From: Ananas comosus | Taxonomy: Eukaryota > Streptophyta > Magnoliopsida > Poales > Bromeliaceae | NCBI RefSeq assembly: GCF_001540865.1 | Contig: NC_033622.1 | Location: 15,876,647 to 15,940,646 of the forward strand | DNA length: 64,000 nt | Reading direction: 5' to 3' | Shown here: positions 42,074-54,400 of the stretch, one piece after another | How the letters are laid out: every line of letters starts with the position of its first letter | Numbering within the stretch: position 1 is the first letter of the stretch | Notes under the pieces: generated by a model | The model's input: the letters and a program-made list of their open reading frames with translations, nothing else | The model's database searches: none | Told to the model about the DNA's origin: nothing | Program-made: the position numbers and the translations under genes

Positions 42074-45000
42074 CTATACGGAGTTGCTTTGATGAATTGG
42101 AATTTCTTGTAGTTTCTGAATTTGTTGTAGTTTCTGTGCGATTGTGAGTTCGCTTCCCAGTACTTTGAGTGTAGGGTGGTTGTGATGTCTATCGACTTGC
42201 CTTTGCAACTCATCCATCATTGCCTCCAAAATGTAAACCACATTAAGTGAAATTTCCTCGAGTCCAGGAAGGTGTTCGATTCCGGAAATTCCAGTACTAA
42301 ACGTACACCACCTGACGCTTATCCTTTCCAGCTTAGGCATAGCCTGCTCCTTAAACACCACTTCCAGCCCAGACAAGCCTGCAAGCTCCAACATCTCAAG
42401 CTTCATAAACGTTTTGCCTCCGAAAACCAAGGCGCCTCCGATATACGAATCGTTCCAAAGACGGAGAATAAGCAGGTTTGGTAAACCTTGCAAAACTGTC
42501 ATGGCATTATTCGTCAACTTCGTTTTGACTAGAGTTATTTTAGCCACCTCGCCAAGAGAAGCAAACCAGTTGGGCAAGCTAGCAAGCCCACCATTTAGTG
42601 TTAGGTTCAGAAGGCGTGGCGGAGGCGAAAAGGAAGTTAGGCAACTAAGTGTCTCTTTTTTAGCTGCACTCATTAGTAGAGATTGGAGGCAGCGAAGCTT
42701 ACCGACTGCAGCACAAACCTCTTCTCCATTATTTTTCGTGATGTCTACGATACCAAATTTTCTTAGTTGTGTTAGCTTCCCCAACTCTTCAATTATGCCC
42801 TTGTCTTCTCCAACCACAACCGCGCTCAATGTTTCTAGGCCTTTCATCTTCCCTATTCCTTTAGGAACCATAACACCCTCCATGCGTGTAATCGGAGCCC
42901 TTACGAGAGGAAAGCAACAAGGACAAGAACATTCATCGTCAAAACGAACACCGGCATGAAGATAGCGTAGTTTTTGGAGTTTGACAATCCCAGCAGGTAA
43001 CTGTTTTATTCTCGTCCCTCTAATATCTAGTACTTCAAGACCCCGAAGTTTCAAACACGAGTTCGGAAGTTTTTGAACATTCGATCTTCCTTTGCCTTTG
43101 CCCTTCAAGCCCCTCAAAGATAAATATTTCAAGTGACGCAATCTTCCAAGTTGTCGGAAGTCTTCATCTTGCAAAACTGAAGCATCTTCTAAGTCCAAAA
43201 CTCGTAACAACCTTAGTCTAGGAAACACGAGTGATGGTTGCCACTCTCCGGACACTGTCAGCGATCGAACATGGGACAAGTTCATATGCTTTAGAGCATT
43301 CTCCTTTGTGCTCCAGCCGTTGGCTAATAGTAAGTTTCGGACCTTATCTCGCGGTATGGCAACGTCAAGACTACTGAGCACAAAAACTAGGTTTTCCTCT
43401 AATGATTTTGAGAGGATTACTTCAAGCATCACATCGTGAACTCGACATTGCTTAACTATCCCACCTGCACTGATGCTCTCTACAGGGAGGATCAAATTCC
43501 GATGAACGAGTTTGTAAAAGTAGCGCTCGGCAACCTCCTCGGCAGTCATATCACGCTTCACACTTACAAAACCCTCAGCCATCCATCTTTTCACCAAACG
43601 CTTTCGGCTAATGTTGCTGTCCTCTGGGAAGACACTTAGGTACAGGAAGCAAGGCTTGAGATAGTAAGGTAAATCACTATAACTCAGGTTCAAGACTCGC
43701 TTTAGTCCTTCAAGACCCAAGTTGGTTTCTAGCTCCGAACCGAGTTGATCGTGCAACTTCTGCCATTCCCTCGTAGTTTGGGGCTTAGTAGCAAGAAGAC
43801 CACCGACGGCGACTATTGCTAGAGGCAATCCACGACATTTTTTCAAGATATTACTTGCCAAGTCATGTAATTCCTTCGGTAAGCAAGGGTAATCAGAACT
43901 CTTATACACCATCGTGCATAACAATTTCAAAGACTCCTCATCTGGTAAGGGTTGAAGTTGGTAGACGCAAGTAGACGGAGTAGAGCAATGTGCAGCCAAA
44001 GTTGCATTCCTTGTGGTCACCACAATCCTACTACCATTATTATTGTCAGGTAATGCAGGTTTGAGTACTTCCCATGCCGGTACGGCCCAAACATCATCAA
44101 GAACAATCAGATATCGATTGTTCTGTAGTTTGTCTTGGATCTTCTGAGTAAGTTCTTCCCCTCCCATTGTTTCAATCTCTTTAGTATGATCTTCGCGCTT
44201 CTTAGTTTCTATCCCTTTGGGAGGAGCATTGTGGAGTTGCCTGATCAAGTTCTTAAGGATCTCCTTGACCTCGAATGACTGCGACACTGTGATCCAAGCA
44301 TGGCGATTAAAACGATAAGCAAGCTCTAGGCTGGCATAAACCTTCTTGACAAGAGTGGTCTTACCTATACCACCCATACCAACTACAGAGATCACACGAA
44401 GACTCTTCTCCTTCTCTGTTATCCACTTTATCAAATCAGCTTTTGGTTTGTCCAACCCCACAAGCCGGCCATCTTCAATAGAGAGTGCTCCTAGGTGAGG
44501 CGCAATATGCACATAGCCAGGGGCCACATTAGAGCTTGTCGGCAATGCCGCAATGTACTGCAAGAACCGCTGGTTTAACGCCTCAATTCTAGATTCGATA
44601 TCTTGTATCTCGGTAGCAATCTGATGGCGTGCTCTTAGATTGCAGATTTTGCGCACTAAATTAGTTCGCTGTTGAAAGTGAAGCATGAATTCTTCAAGAC
44701 AGTCCTCTATGTCATAAGCTAATTCCCTTACTTGCTTCACCAAAGTCCTTACGACTTCAGTGTATCTCAAACCTCCCTGATCAGCAGTTTTCAGGAAGGC
44801 CTGCATCATCTGAAGCTCATCTTTGATGTTCCTAGACATAATTAATTCAATTTTAGTAGAGACAAACTTCGTTATACTATTAGGTGAATGGCTTTGCAAT
44901 GTAAGCTACTGATAACATGCATGATTAGACAAATGAGTTTGACGATGGAGTTGGAAATTAAGCATGTTTTCCGAACTCCATAAGCACGATGGTGGGAATG

Positions 45001-46394
45001 TTTCTTGAGATTGATTGATTTTATGAACTATTTAAACATCCAAATTATTGGAAATCAAGTGACACTGTGGTGATTGTGTGTTGTCTTTTGATGAAATAGT
45101 ACAAGATCTGAACCAAAGCATATAAATAGATAATTGAAAGGTATATATTAGACCCCTTCGGACTACAGAATTTTCATGTGTGGAGTGATGTGACCCTTCG
45201 AAACACCATTTTGGATTGTAGATCAAACATAATATTGGAGGATTGATGACTTTTCAAAACAATATCTTGAACTATGTTTATACCCACTGTATTGCCTCTC
45301 TATTTCAGAACTAAAAAAATCGAAGGCAGAACCAAAATCATGTTTAAGTCACAATTCGTTCCAGCCAATGTTATAACCCATTGTGTTGATATATCTTTCG
45401 AGATTAGAACATTGCATGTTAATAAAGTCACTAAACCAAAATTTGATTTGGACCATTTTTTGCTTAAACAATTCTAACAGTATACTGCATATTAGATGAA
45501 GACATAGTGCCTGCCGTAGGATCTCGTCTACAGTTGCACATCAAAATCCTGAAGTAGCAAGTGTGTTGTTCAATGAGTGATTCTGGATAATACTTCTGTA
45601 AATATTCTCATGTAAAATTTTTTAACTCTATGCATAGAATCACTAAATTTTCTTTCCTCTAAGATGCTTCAATTCGCTCTTGCTGACATTTGTTGGCTTA
45701 ATTCTTCAATAGTTAGCATAACTGTTTCGTAAGTTACTGAAAAAATAAGAACTTCAAACCTGAGCTTGAGAATATATATTCAGGGATTGAAAAAAAACTG
45801 AGCTCGTGCATGCTCTGATGCTTCACATTGTAATTTTTGTCAAAGAGGTATATACACAAATATTAATATAGATCTTGTTTTACAAATTTCACTAGATCTG
45901 ATGTTTTCTGCAACTTTAGCGCACTACAAATCCGAGAATACAAAATCAATATTAACTTACTAATCTGGAGTTAAACTGAAGTACATTCCGAATTCAACAT
46001 GAAATAATTAAAACACTGTTTTAAAAATAAACGGTTATCTCAAATTATTTCTTCACATTTCCTTCCTAAGCACAAAAAGTTGATAAGACGCATCTCATTG
46101 AGACGCACAGCTAATCATCGTCAGATGTTATTTAGATTGAAACGCAAAATAATACAAGTGATATCCAACGGTGACGAGGCGTGCGTCTCAATGAGATAAA
46201 TCTCATAGATTATTTTTTTTTTGTTTTCCTAATTTATGCTTAGTTCGATTATGAATTTATGATTTCGACCATACTTACTGAATATTTTGGCGCACGCTGA
46301 GGAGCTTGCCAATCTTGTCTAGCACAGCAGATGTCAGCTTGCCAAGCACAGTCTCCACCATGGATTGGGCTAAGCTCAAAGCAGTCTCCGCCAT
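42074..46394 (-). CDS. CC-NB-LRR disease-resistance protein, RPM1-like, 2 exons, 957 aa
   Basis: Intracellular immune receptor. Exon 1 46394-46279 (MAETALSLAQSMVETVLGKL, coiled-coil start) joins 44831-42074 in frame through a 1447 bp intron. The coiled-coil domain carries the EDVID-type motif AYDIEDCLEEF (about 76-86). NB-ARC motifs are complete: P-loop GMGGIGKTT (about 189), kinase 2 LIVLDDVW (about 280), RNBS-B GSRIVVTTRN, GLPL (about 373), RNBS-D CFLYLSVFPED. The MHD motif reads VHD (about 502), a common substitution. About 14 degenerate leucine-rich repeats follow to the end. A (CT)n run (46399-46419) abuts the start codon. The large exon has no stops, so the gene looks functional. The second gene of this pair starts 1.4 kb away on the other strand. 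Confidence 0.93.
46089..46199. mobile_element. Small inverted-repeat element in the NLR intron
   Basis: 'catctcattgagacgcac' (about 46090-46108) faces 'gtgcgtctcaatgaga' (46181-46196) with about 72 bp between. It is a MITE-like hairpin, about 110 bp long, lying in NLR intron 1. No clear target duplication. Confidence 0.65.
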
Positions 46395-47829
46395 TGTCTC
46401 TCTCTCTCTCTCTCTCTCAATCTCAATGTATATGCAAATGCATGCCTAGGCAAATGGGGATATATATATACTTTACATGGGGAACAGGGAACTAGTGTGC
46501 TTTTCTTTGAGGCAACGGAAAGCAAATAATATTCTAATTTACCTCCTCCTGTCATCCTAGTACGGTTTGTTGGTATTTCAAGTTGCCAATGAAGAGGTCA
46601 GAATTCAATTCTCTGTGGCTTCGTTTGGATTGGATATAAATAAAAATTATTTATTTGAAGAATAAATATAAATGTAGAGATAAATAAAAATTAAATTAAT
46701 TTTATATTTAGATAAAAATTGAATTATTTTTCAGAATAAAAAAAAATAATGTTTCGATAGATAAGATAAAATTAACACTTCAGAAGAAAAAAAGAGAAAT
46801 AGAGAACGATTCGTCCTTCTTCTTTTCTATCCGTTTGGATGGAAGGAAAAGAAAAAAAAAGTTTGGATGAAAATTTGGTGAGAGAAAAAAACAAAATGAA
46901 GAGAAATAGAAAAAAAAAAAAATTTGGTAATAGCCCTATTTTTTCTCTCAAAAAGTCGAGAAAAACGGAATTTTTTTTTTCTTCTTCCTTAGTCCAAACA
47001 AAATATAATAGGCTATTATATTTTGTTAAAAAATTATTTTACTCTTATCTTTTATCTATCGTATTTATTGGATAATACTCTAAAATATGACAGAAAAAAT
47101 AAAAGCAACCAATTTGAATTTTTATTTGACAATAAAAAAGGATAGAGTTGAATCTATCCGCAAATTTGTCATATTTAAAAAAATATGTTTTATTTGAAAT
47201 ATTGCAGAAAATTTATAAATAGTTATAACTTTTAAGAATTAATCCCAGTAATTCAAAATAGTTTAGCTATTAAAAAAAAGAAAAAGGAACTATTTTTCTG
47301 TGCAAAGGCCAGCTAAGCAGATGACGTGTCAAACGTGGTTTTTGCCAACCTGTCCTTTCCGCTGACTCCAATCAAAATCACCCCGACCCATCCCGTTCCG
47401 TTCCGTTCCGTTAACTCTTCTCAAAATCGACGACGTTCCACCCACAACGGCCACCGAAACTCTCCCGTGCGACGGTCACATCTCATTGCTATGACACAGA
47501 CACGTGGCCCCCCACAATCTCCGGGCCCCACAGTGCGCTCCCCAACGGTGGGGGCCAACCATCGGTGGGTCCCACCAGGCCACCACTACCGTGAACTTCA
47601 ACGGCGCCCGTCAAATCCCCCACTTCGCCGCACAGCTCATGTTCGCGGTTCCCAAATCCGAGTGATGTTATGTTATTATTCCATCTCCAACCACTTTATA
47701 TTCTATTCCACTCTACTTTATTCCGAAGCCTTTTATTCGACAAAACCCCCGTTCTCCTCTCTCTCTATCTCTCTCTCGCTGCATCGATCACTTTCTCGTA
47801 TTCATCTCGGATAGAGAAGGATCTTCTTC
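46395..47829. promoter_or_regulatory. Shared intergenic region between divergent NLR and RIN4/NOI genes
   Basis: 1435 bp between two divergent start codons. It contains the NLR 5'UTR (CT)n run, an AT-rich middle (46630-47290) and, nearer the NOI gene, a GC-rich block with 'ccgttccgttccgttccgtt' (47393-47412) and a pyrimidine-rich leader with (CT)n at about 47758-47778. A W-box-like core (ttgac) occurs at 47125-47129 in 'atttgacaat', which may be chance. Confidence 0.4.
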
Positions 47830-49972
47830 ATGTCGGTAAGGATGGATCTAGTCCTTCGCTTGAATCTCCACATTGGATCGATCTCGTTTCGATCGATTTG
47901 TTCCATGCTAAATTTTGATCTTGATGAGCATTGGTCTCTAGGGTTTGAAAATGTGATTCCATGGACGAGACTAGTTAAACTATTTCATGTTTTTTGTGAT
48001 TTTTTTTTTTCTTTTGCGTCATTTAGATAAATTTTGTTATCTCTATGCGGCCGATTAAAAGGAGATTTTCATATAATTTTTGAGATTTCATTTGTAAATC
48101 ACTTTCTTGCTGATATTGTTAGGGAAATTGTGATATATTTCTTTATTTTTAGGTTGTGTGTATGTTGTTTGATATGATTTTCCTGAGAGACATGTTTACA
48201 TCTCCCAGAGATCATTCATATTAGAATGGTGTGGGTAATTTGTGTTTTTGTTGATATCTGTTTTTGATTTTCCAGTTTGTTCGGCGGCAACACATGCCCT
48301 TTCAATTCAGATTCATTTCTTTGTCTAAATGATCTCGCGATAAAACGGTTCCATTGTGTAATTTGCTGATATATTGTGGTTAAAGGATTATGCCTATTTT
48401 CTTGGTCATTTTTTTAAAATTTTGTTATGCCTATTTTTATTATTCTCCGTGCTGTCACTAACAATGCCTCTTGTTTGTTATTTCGCGAAGACATTGTGCT
48501 TGAATTTTCTTGTCTTGATAATGAAATATATATTATCTGCCATACAGTTTCATGATGTATGAAACGACCCTTGATGAATGATAGCCTTGATGTACATGTT
48601 ATAGTTGTCGACCTATGAGAGGTCTTTGGGTTTTATTCCTGGCACTCAATGCCATTAGTATTCTCAGAAAAAGAAATGTAGAAAGAAAAGGAATAATAAA
48701 GAGGAAAAAGTAATAGTATATCCCCTCCCATTTTGCCAAGGAAGAATTTTACTTGTAGCATGGACTCCTTGGTGGCTCTTTTATGCGGTCTAACGAAGGA
48801 AGAGGAAAATTGAAAGTAATTATTTATCAATCCTTAAGAAGAGCAGGATGTTTCTCTTGGTTTCTCCAATTTGAGGATGAAAAAAAAGAAGAAGAATGGA
48901 CTGTAGTTGCGATCGAGCCCTTTTAGACGAGGTTGTATGTTGAAGGCTAGAAGAAGAAAAGAAGAGTTTGGAGAGTCGGCAGTAGGGAAATCTTTTGACA
49001 CATTCACTTCTCTGAGTAACTAATTCCTCTCAAAACCATCAACATAGGAGCTAGACTTTGCTGATTGGGAGTGCCAAACAACCAAAGGAGGTGAACTGGT
49101 TATGCTTCAGATGTTAGTACTTGGTGCTTTCATATCCTTATCACATCCATATGATCATAGTTTGTACCTCAAGAATGTCTGTAGATTGCTAAATCTGCCA
49201 TTAGAGTCCTTACATTTGCTTGTGCCAACCTTGGAATCCAAAAACGTGTCTGCAAATTTTCTTTTATCTTCTGTTCAATACCTCGACTCTTTTAGTGACA
49301 ATTCTTCGATGTAAGCGGATATTCTATTTGGTTAACCATGTGGAGATCACCACTGATCATTCATTTCCAAGCACTTTTATGTGTTTTTGAAGTTTATGTA
49401 GGTAGAGTTGAACTATAAATCTTTTTCTGCTTTTCTTTGCCTTATGAATATCTGTACATCTAATTAGAGCTTCTAATAGACCGGTTTGTGCCAAGGCCTG
49501 GCCCTGGCCCTGAAGGTTAACAGTTAGGTCCATGTGGGCTGGTTTTCCTTCAACAAGCAGAGAGATATATTAAATAGGCTCATTAAAATCAGTATTACTA
49601 GCACAATTCGCCTATTGGCAGGTTAGCAGTATTTCTGACAAAAGCAGCTTTAAGTTCAAACCTATCACATTGCTAATGCCAGTTATTGTTGTGAATTTCT
49701 CAGCAAGAAACAGATCGGCCTTTACCAAAGTTTGGAGAATGGGATGTCAATGACCCTGCATCTGCTGATGGGTTTACTGTCATATTTAACAAAGCGAGGG
49801 ATGAGAAGAAGACAGGTGGCAATGCCCAAGAGACTGATTCTCCTGGAAAGGAGTACAAGAAAGATGGAGCCCATGTTTCCAGATCTAGCTCGGTGAGTTT
49901 GTTTGCTTAATTTTCTAAGTTAGGCCTAGATTTTGTTACAATTCCCTTTTCACAGTACACACACCCCCCCAC

Positions 49973-50009
<37 letters not shown>

Positions 50010-50222
50010 NTCTGCTGATGGGTTTACTGTCATATTTAACAAAGCGAGGGATGAGAAGAAGACAGGTGGCAATGCCCAAGAGACTGATTCTCCTGGAAAG
50101 GAGTACAATAAACTCAAATTTGAATTTTATGTGATGTACTGTGATGCAGGCAAACCTCTCTTTTCTTGTATTGCTGGTTAGCTTGCCAGCTCAGAAAATT
50201 TGAAGAAGCAAAACAAAGTCAA

Positions 50223-50274
<52 letters not shown>

Positions 50275-50828
50275 GTTGCCAAAGAAACTTTATTGATGTA
50301 TAGATTGCAAATGATCTGTCAACAGCCATCCATTACATGGAAATTGAGTCTGAACCAAAAAGGTCTTAGTCTATGTTTGCTGCACTTCCATTTCCTGCTT
50401 GTTTAACTTAAAAAGTTCTGTGCAACATAGTGAGCCGGTAGATGTTCTTTTGTCTTATTCTTGTTGATTACCTTGCAAACTCATCTTCTTCCGAAAACAA
50501 GGATGTGAAAAAAGGTTACTACTTAATTCTTCTTTTTTGTTATCAAACACACCCCACAGACACATAGATAGCAAAAGATCTGTTATACCACAGCACATTT
50601 CTGTTGTATAGGATTTTAGTTTAAAAAAATGAAAAAACAGTACTATAAAGAAAACAAGGCCGTTTTGAAGCTATTTATTTTATTTTTCTGACTTGTAATC
50701 TTTCTGCACAAGTTAATAGCCATTTCTTACTCGTTTCAACGATAAGCTGTTGACAGTTTGCATCGTTGGTTTGTGTGAATCAGCAGAAAAAATGGCTTTG
50801 CTGCTTGTCCAGTCCTACACAGTCTTAA
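47830..50828 (+). CDS. RIN4/NOI-domain protein, 3 exons, 78 aa
   Basis: Small plasma-membrane-associated plant immunity protein of the NOI family. Exons: 47830-47835 (only ATG TCG), 49704-49892, 50787-50828. Introns are GT-AG and the frame is kept. Residues 7-40 form the NOI domain: [19 protein letters not shown] then [23 protein letters not shown] (residues 9-15) is the kind of site cut by the bacterial protease AvrRpt2 in RIN4. The C-terminus [13 protein letters not shown] carries the Cys-Cys pair (70-71) that is palmitoylated in RIN4 to anchor it. The protein is one NOI domain, not full-length RIN4 with two. Intron 2 contains an N gap and a second copy of half of exon 2, probably an assembly effect. 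Confidence 0.88.
49975..50009. repeat. (AT)n microsatellite
   Basis: The AT run stops at the single N, a usual reason for a contig end. Confidence 0.95.
50010..50108 (+). other. N gap followed by 98 bp copy of NOI exon 2
   Basis: 50011-50108 equals 49761-49858 exactly as far as I can read, then departs ('gagtacaata' versus 'gagtacaaga'). The copy has no acceptor of its own before it and soon reaches unrelated sequence. Either an overlapping contig end or the edge of a true second exon copy. Confidence 0.85.
50226..50271. repeat. (CT)n microsatellite in NOI intron 2
   Basis: About 21 CT units, then poly-T. Confidence 0.95.
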
Positions 50829-51459
50829 TGAAGAGAAATCTCATGGATTGCCAGAAAAAATTACTGTGGAAGTACAATGATTTCCTTACAATATCTCAAA
50901 GGATGAAATACTCAGAAAACTTTCTGTGGTTTATTTTCGTGTGAATTAGCTTATGTTTTATAATGATGAAGATGCTGAAGAGAGAATGGTCATGATGGAC
51001 CATTTATTTTCTTTTTTATTTGTGAAATGGGTGTATGTATGCTGAAGATACTTTGATTGTATTTACTTGGTAATTTTATATTATTTTGTCCATTGGAGTA
51101 CTGTTTTTATCGTGAAAACTATGTAACGCAATAGCAATTTCCATTTCCATTCTCTCTTCTCTCTGTGTGTGCATATTTACCTCATTTTTCCTGATCGATC
51201 GAATAAATTTGATTCGACTCTGCGAACTGTATCAGAGAGCCAAAAAGTAAGTGTATCTGCGTGTGGGTGTGTGTATGTGCGTGTGCCTGTTACCTCATCT
51301 TCCCTGATTGATCCATATAGTTTTGATTTGATTCAGCAAACCATTTTGTCAGCCAAAGGAGAGAATAGAGAAAAAGTAAGCCAAAAGGAGAGAATAGAAA
51401 AAAGTACTAAGGCACATTTCATATGTTTGAAACAAATTACACCTAGCAAATTAAACGTA
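50829..51459. other. 3' region between convergent NOI and CslE genes
   Basis: Expected to hold the two 3'UTRs. It includes two diverged copies of a 'ttgattcgactctgcgaac' / 'ttgatttgattcagcaaacc' word with 'cagagagccaaaaagtaag' / 'cagccaaagg...aaaaagtaagcc' (51209-51250, 51321-51381), a possible small duplication. No gene seen. Confidence 0.45.
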
Positions 51460-54400
51460 TTACATGAGAGGTATTGCACATAACAGCAAAACAAAGGCAA
51501 GGGAAGTAAATGTGACAGAAGGAGGAATGTTTCCTTTGTCTTTCCTAAAGAAGAGAGCATCATATATTGGCATATTGATGGCTACTATCATCCCGCAAAG
51601 AATAACTTGAATCAAGTATGCATCCCAAGCTGCAACTCCCCAACCCAACACCAGCCTAAATAGCCCGCCAACTAAACAAACAATGTTGAGCAATGCAACC
51701 GTCGATATAATCACGAGCATCGGAGACGAATACCCGAACTCCATGACATCTTGCTCATACCTCTTTGATGCATCTTCATCGCTCACCTTCGTGGTGATCG
51801 CGAACGCCATCTTTGATAGCCCCAACATCTTGACAACGGTGTCTATTGTGCCATATAGATAAGAGGTGACCCTTCTTATCATCCACATTCTCTGACCATT
51901 CCACCACCCATTGAATGTGCATCCACATCTTAGGGCTTCCACTAGACTGTAAATGTGCCTAGCCACCATAACATAAGTGAAGGGTATGAACCATAGGCTT
52001 GTCACCTAATTTTGACATAAAAAGGAAAATTGTGTTAGCATATGTTTATGTTCTATAACAATGTGATTTGTTGCTCTTGTTACTTCAATCAACTTGTAAA
52101 CATGGAAAATTAATTTTGATTGCTCTTTATCACTGTTGATGTGCTGATCTATACTATATAAACCACTCAGTAATAACACATCAGTATACCAGCACATTAA
52201 CCGTCAATAACATCAATATTTTGGCAAACCAGTAGATCCAACGAGAGCACACGTCAATCTTTTATGACCAAACTAATACTCCACTGGCGGACCGAGATGC
52301 ATGATTTTGAGTGTTTCATAGTGACAGGCACTTTGGTCCTAAATGCTAAAGAAATTAAGTTCTATATTTACAGCTTCACAAGAAAAAGGATTCTTTTCCT
52401 CTTTTTTTTTTTTTTTTTTTTTGTTGCGCAAAAACAAGGCATGTTGAATCCTAACTTGTTTAATAGTGTTTATGAAAGAAGCATTGTTGTCACCAGGATC
52501 ATCACCTTTGGGAATAAGGAAATGCCTCTTAGGAGTGCAAGGGAAGGAACAGCCACATAGTAGAGAGTTGGGAAGGAGTTGGGTCCCCACAAGCCATAGA
52601 TGCTGTAGCCCATCTGAAGCCCCAACCTGATCTTTCCGTGACCAAGCAGGAAGGGACAGTGCTTGGAGAGAAATATTTGGAGGTTCCCCTCACTCCATCT
52701 CTTGTGCTGCAGCAGTGTTTGTGCCATCGTTGTCGGTGCCACACCTAAAAACCCCTTTCTTGGGGGATTGAAGTAGATGGATTTCCATCCCCTGCATTGG
52801 ATTAGCAATCCTGTGATGACATCCTCCACTGCACACCCATATTTCAACCCAATCTGCCATTACATGCACAGTTGAAACTCAACATACTTCCATATACAAG
52901 AGTGAAGTACTACTACATTGGTTTCTAAATCATTACGCATGCTTTACTTCCGCGCACCCAAATATAGATCAATCGGATCGTTTTAATCCATGCCAAGTTA
53001 TTGTTCCTAAGCTCGCGCCCCGCCATAGATGCCTAAAATGCTTGGTGACTTACTTGTATACGGATAAGAACATATGATCTGACATGTTTAGAGATAGCGA
53101 CTTATACGCGNTGAAATCTCCCGCCCCGCCATAGATGCCTAAAATGCTTGGTGACTTACTTGTATACGGATAAGAACATATGATCTGACATGTTTAGAGA
53201 TAGCGACTTATACGCGACATACGATTTCTACTACGATTTGGCAATACAATAGTTCGAGTTCTCTACCGCAACAAATCACAAATCATAGGTTAGGAATCGA
53301 AGTAAAGCATAAGCACTAGTCTAGGAGCCAATATGGTGAGAGAGAGGGAGAGAGAGAGATAGACCTCATTGCCCCATTGGGTGTTTAGCTCATAGGTGCA
53401 AGTAGCAAGAGGCTTGGCCCTCTCTTCTAACTTTTCGACACTTTCTCCTGCTTGCCTCTGAGCTCCTCTTCTCCAGTCCTCTTTGTAGTCTCTGCTATAT
53501 CTTCTTCCGCAGAGAATCTCCCTTCTGTGGAAGCATCCAGTGCCAATATAAAGAGGGCCACCCCAATAATCTAACCCAGGAAGCTCCACCTTAAGATCAT
53601 CCAATATGGAATACACAAACTATCAGATTCTCAGCTAGAAACAAAAAAATATGTCAGATTCAATGAATGTTTGCTTAATTACAGATTGCCAACCGAACTT
53701 TTCGCCGACAGTTAAAATGAAACATATAGACTTTTAGTTAAGACTTCTTTTAGTTTAATTTTCACACAGCGCCAATTTTTACCTCATTGATAACAGTTAG
53801 GGAGTTGCCATATAAATCACTCTGGGTAATGTTGTTGTAGTTCTGGGGATACTGCACGTAGCCGATGTTCTGGCCCCTCTCTTCGTCCAGGAAGAAGCAC
53901 AGCGCGTCTTTAATCGACTCGGAGTTATTCGAGTACATGTCACAGTCCACATTTAGGATGATGGGGCTGTTGCTGACCACTGATGACACCCTTATCTGCG
54001 CAAATAATTTCAAAGATGAGCTTATGTTCTTTTCTATACTAGCATATTATTGAAGACAATATATAAACTTATGGACGTATCTACGCGTGCATGCGTATTT
54101 TGACGATGATTTGTATATGTAGTGTTGCAGGATAAAAGGAACGTGGAATGCGCACCAAAGCATTCATAGCCCCAGCCTTGAAGTTGTGGTGGTATCGTGG
54201 TCTCTTCTCGCGCGCCATGTACACCAGTGTTGGTAGTCTAACCGCCGTGTTGTCAACTGCATTTGCGTCTTTTCCGTCGATCATAATCTATCGGAAAAAT
54301 AAAAAAGACCAAATTGAGAAGAACATTGTTGAGTTATGAGTTTCTACATGTTTAGGATCTAGCAACTGGAATAAATATTGCTCAAATATAGAAAACAAAA

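Noticed and set aside
42414..42959. 181-codon plus-strand frame
   Set aside because: Antisense shadow of the NLR leucine-rich repeats.
46279..46394. MADA motif at the NLR N-terminus
   Set aside because: The start reads MAETALSLAQSMVETVL, which does not fit the MADA pattern of helper-type CC-NLRs.
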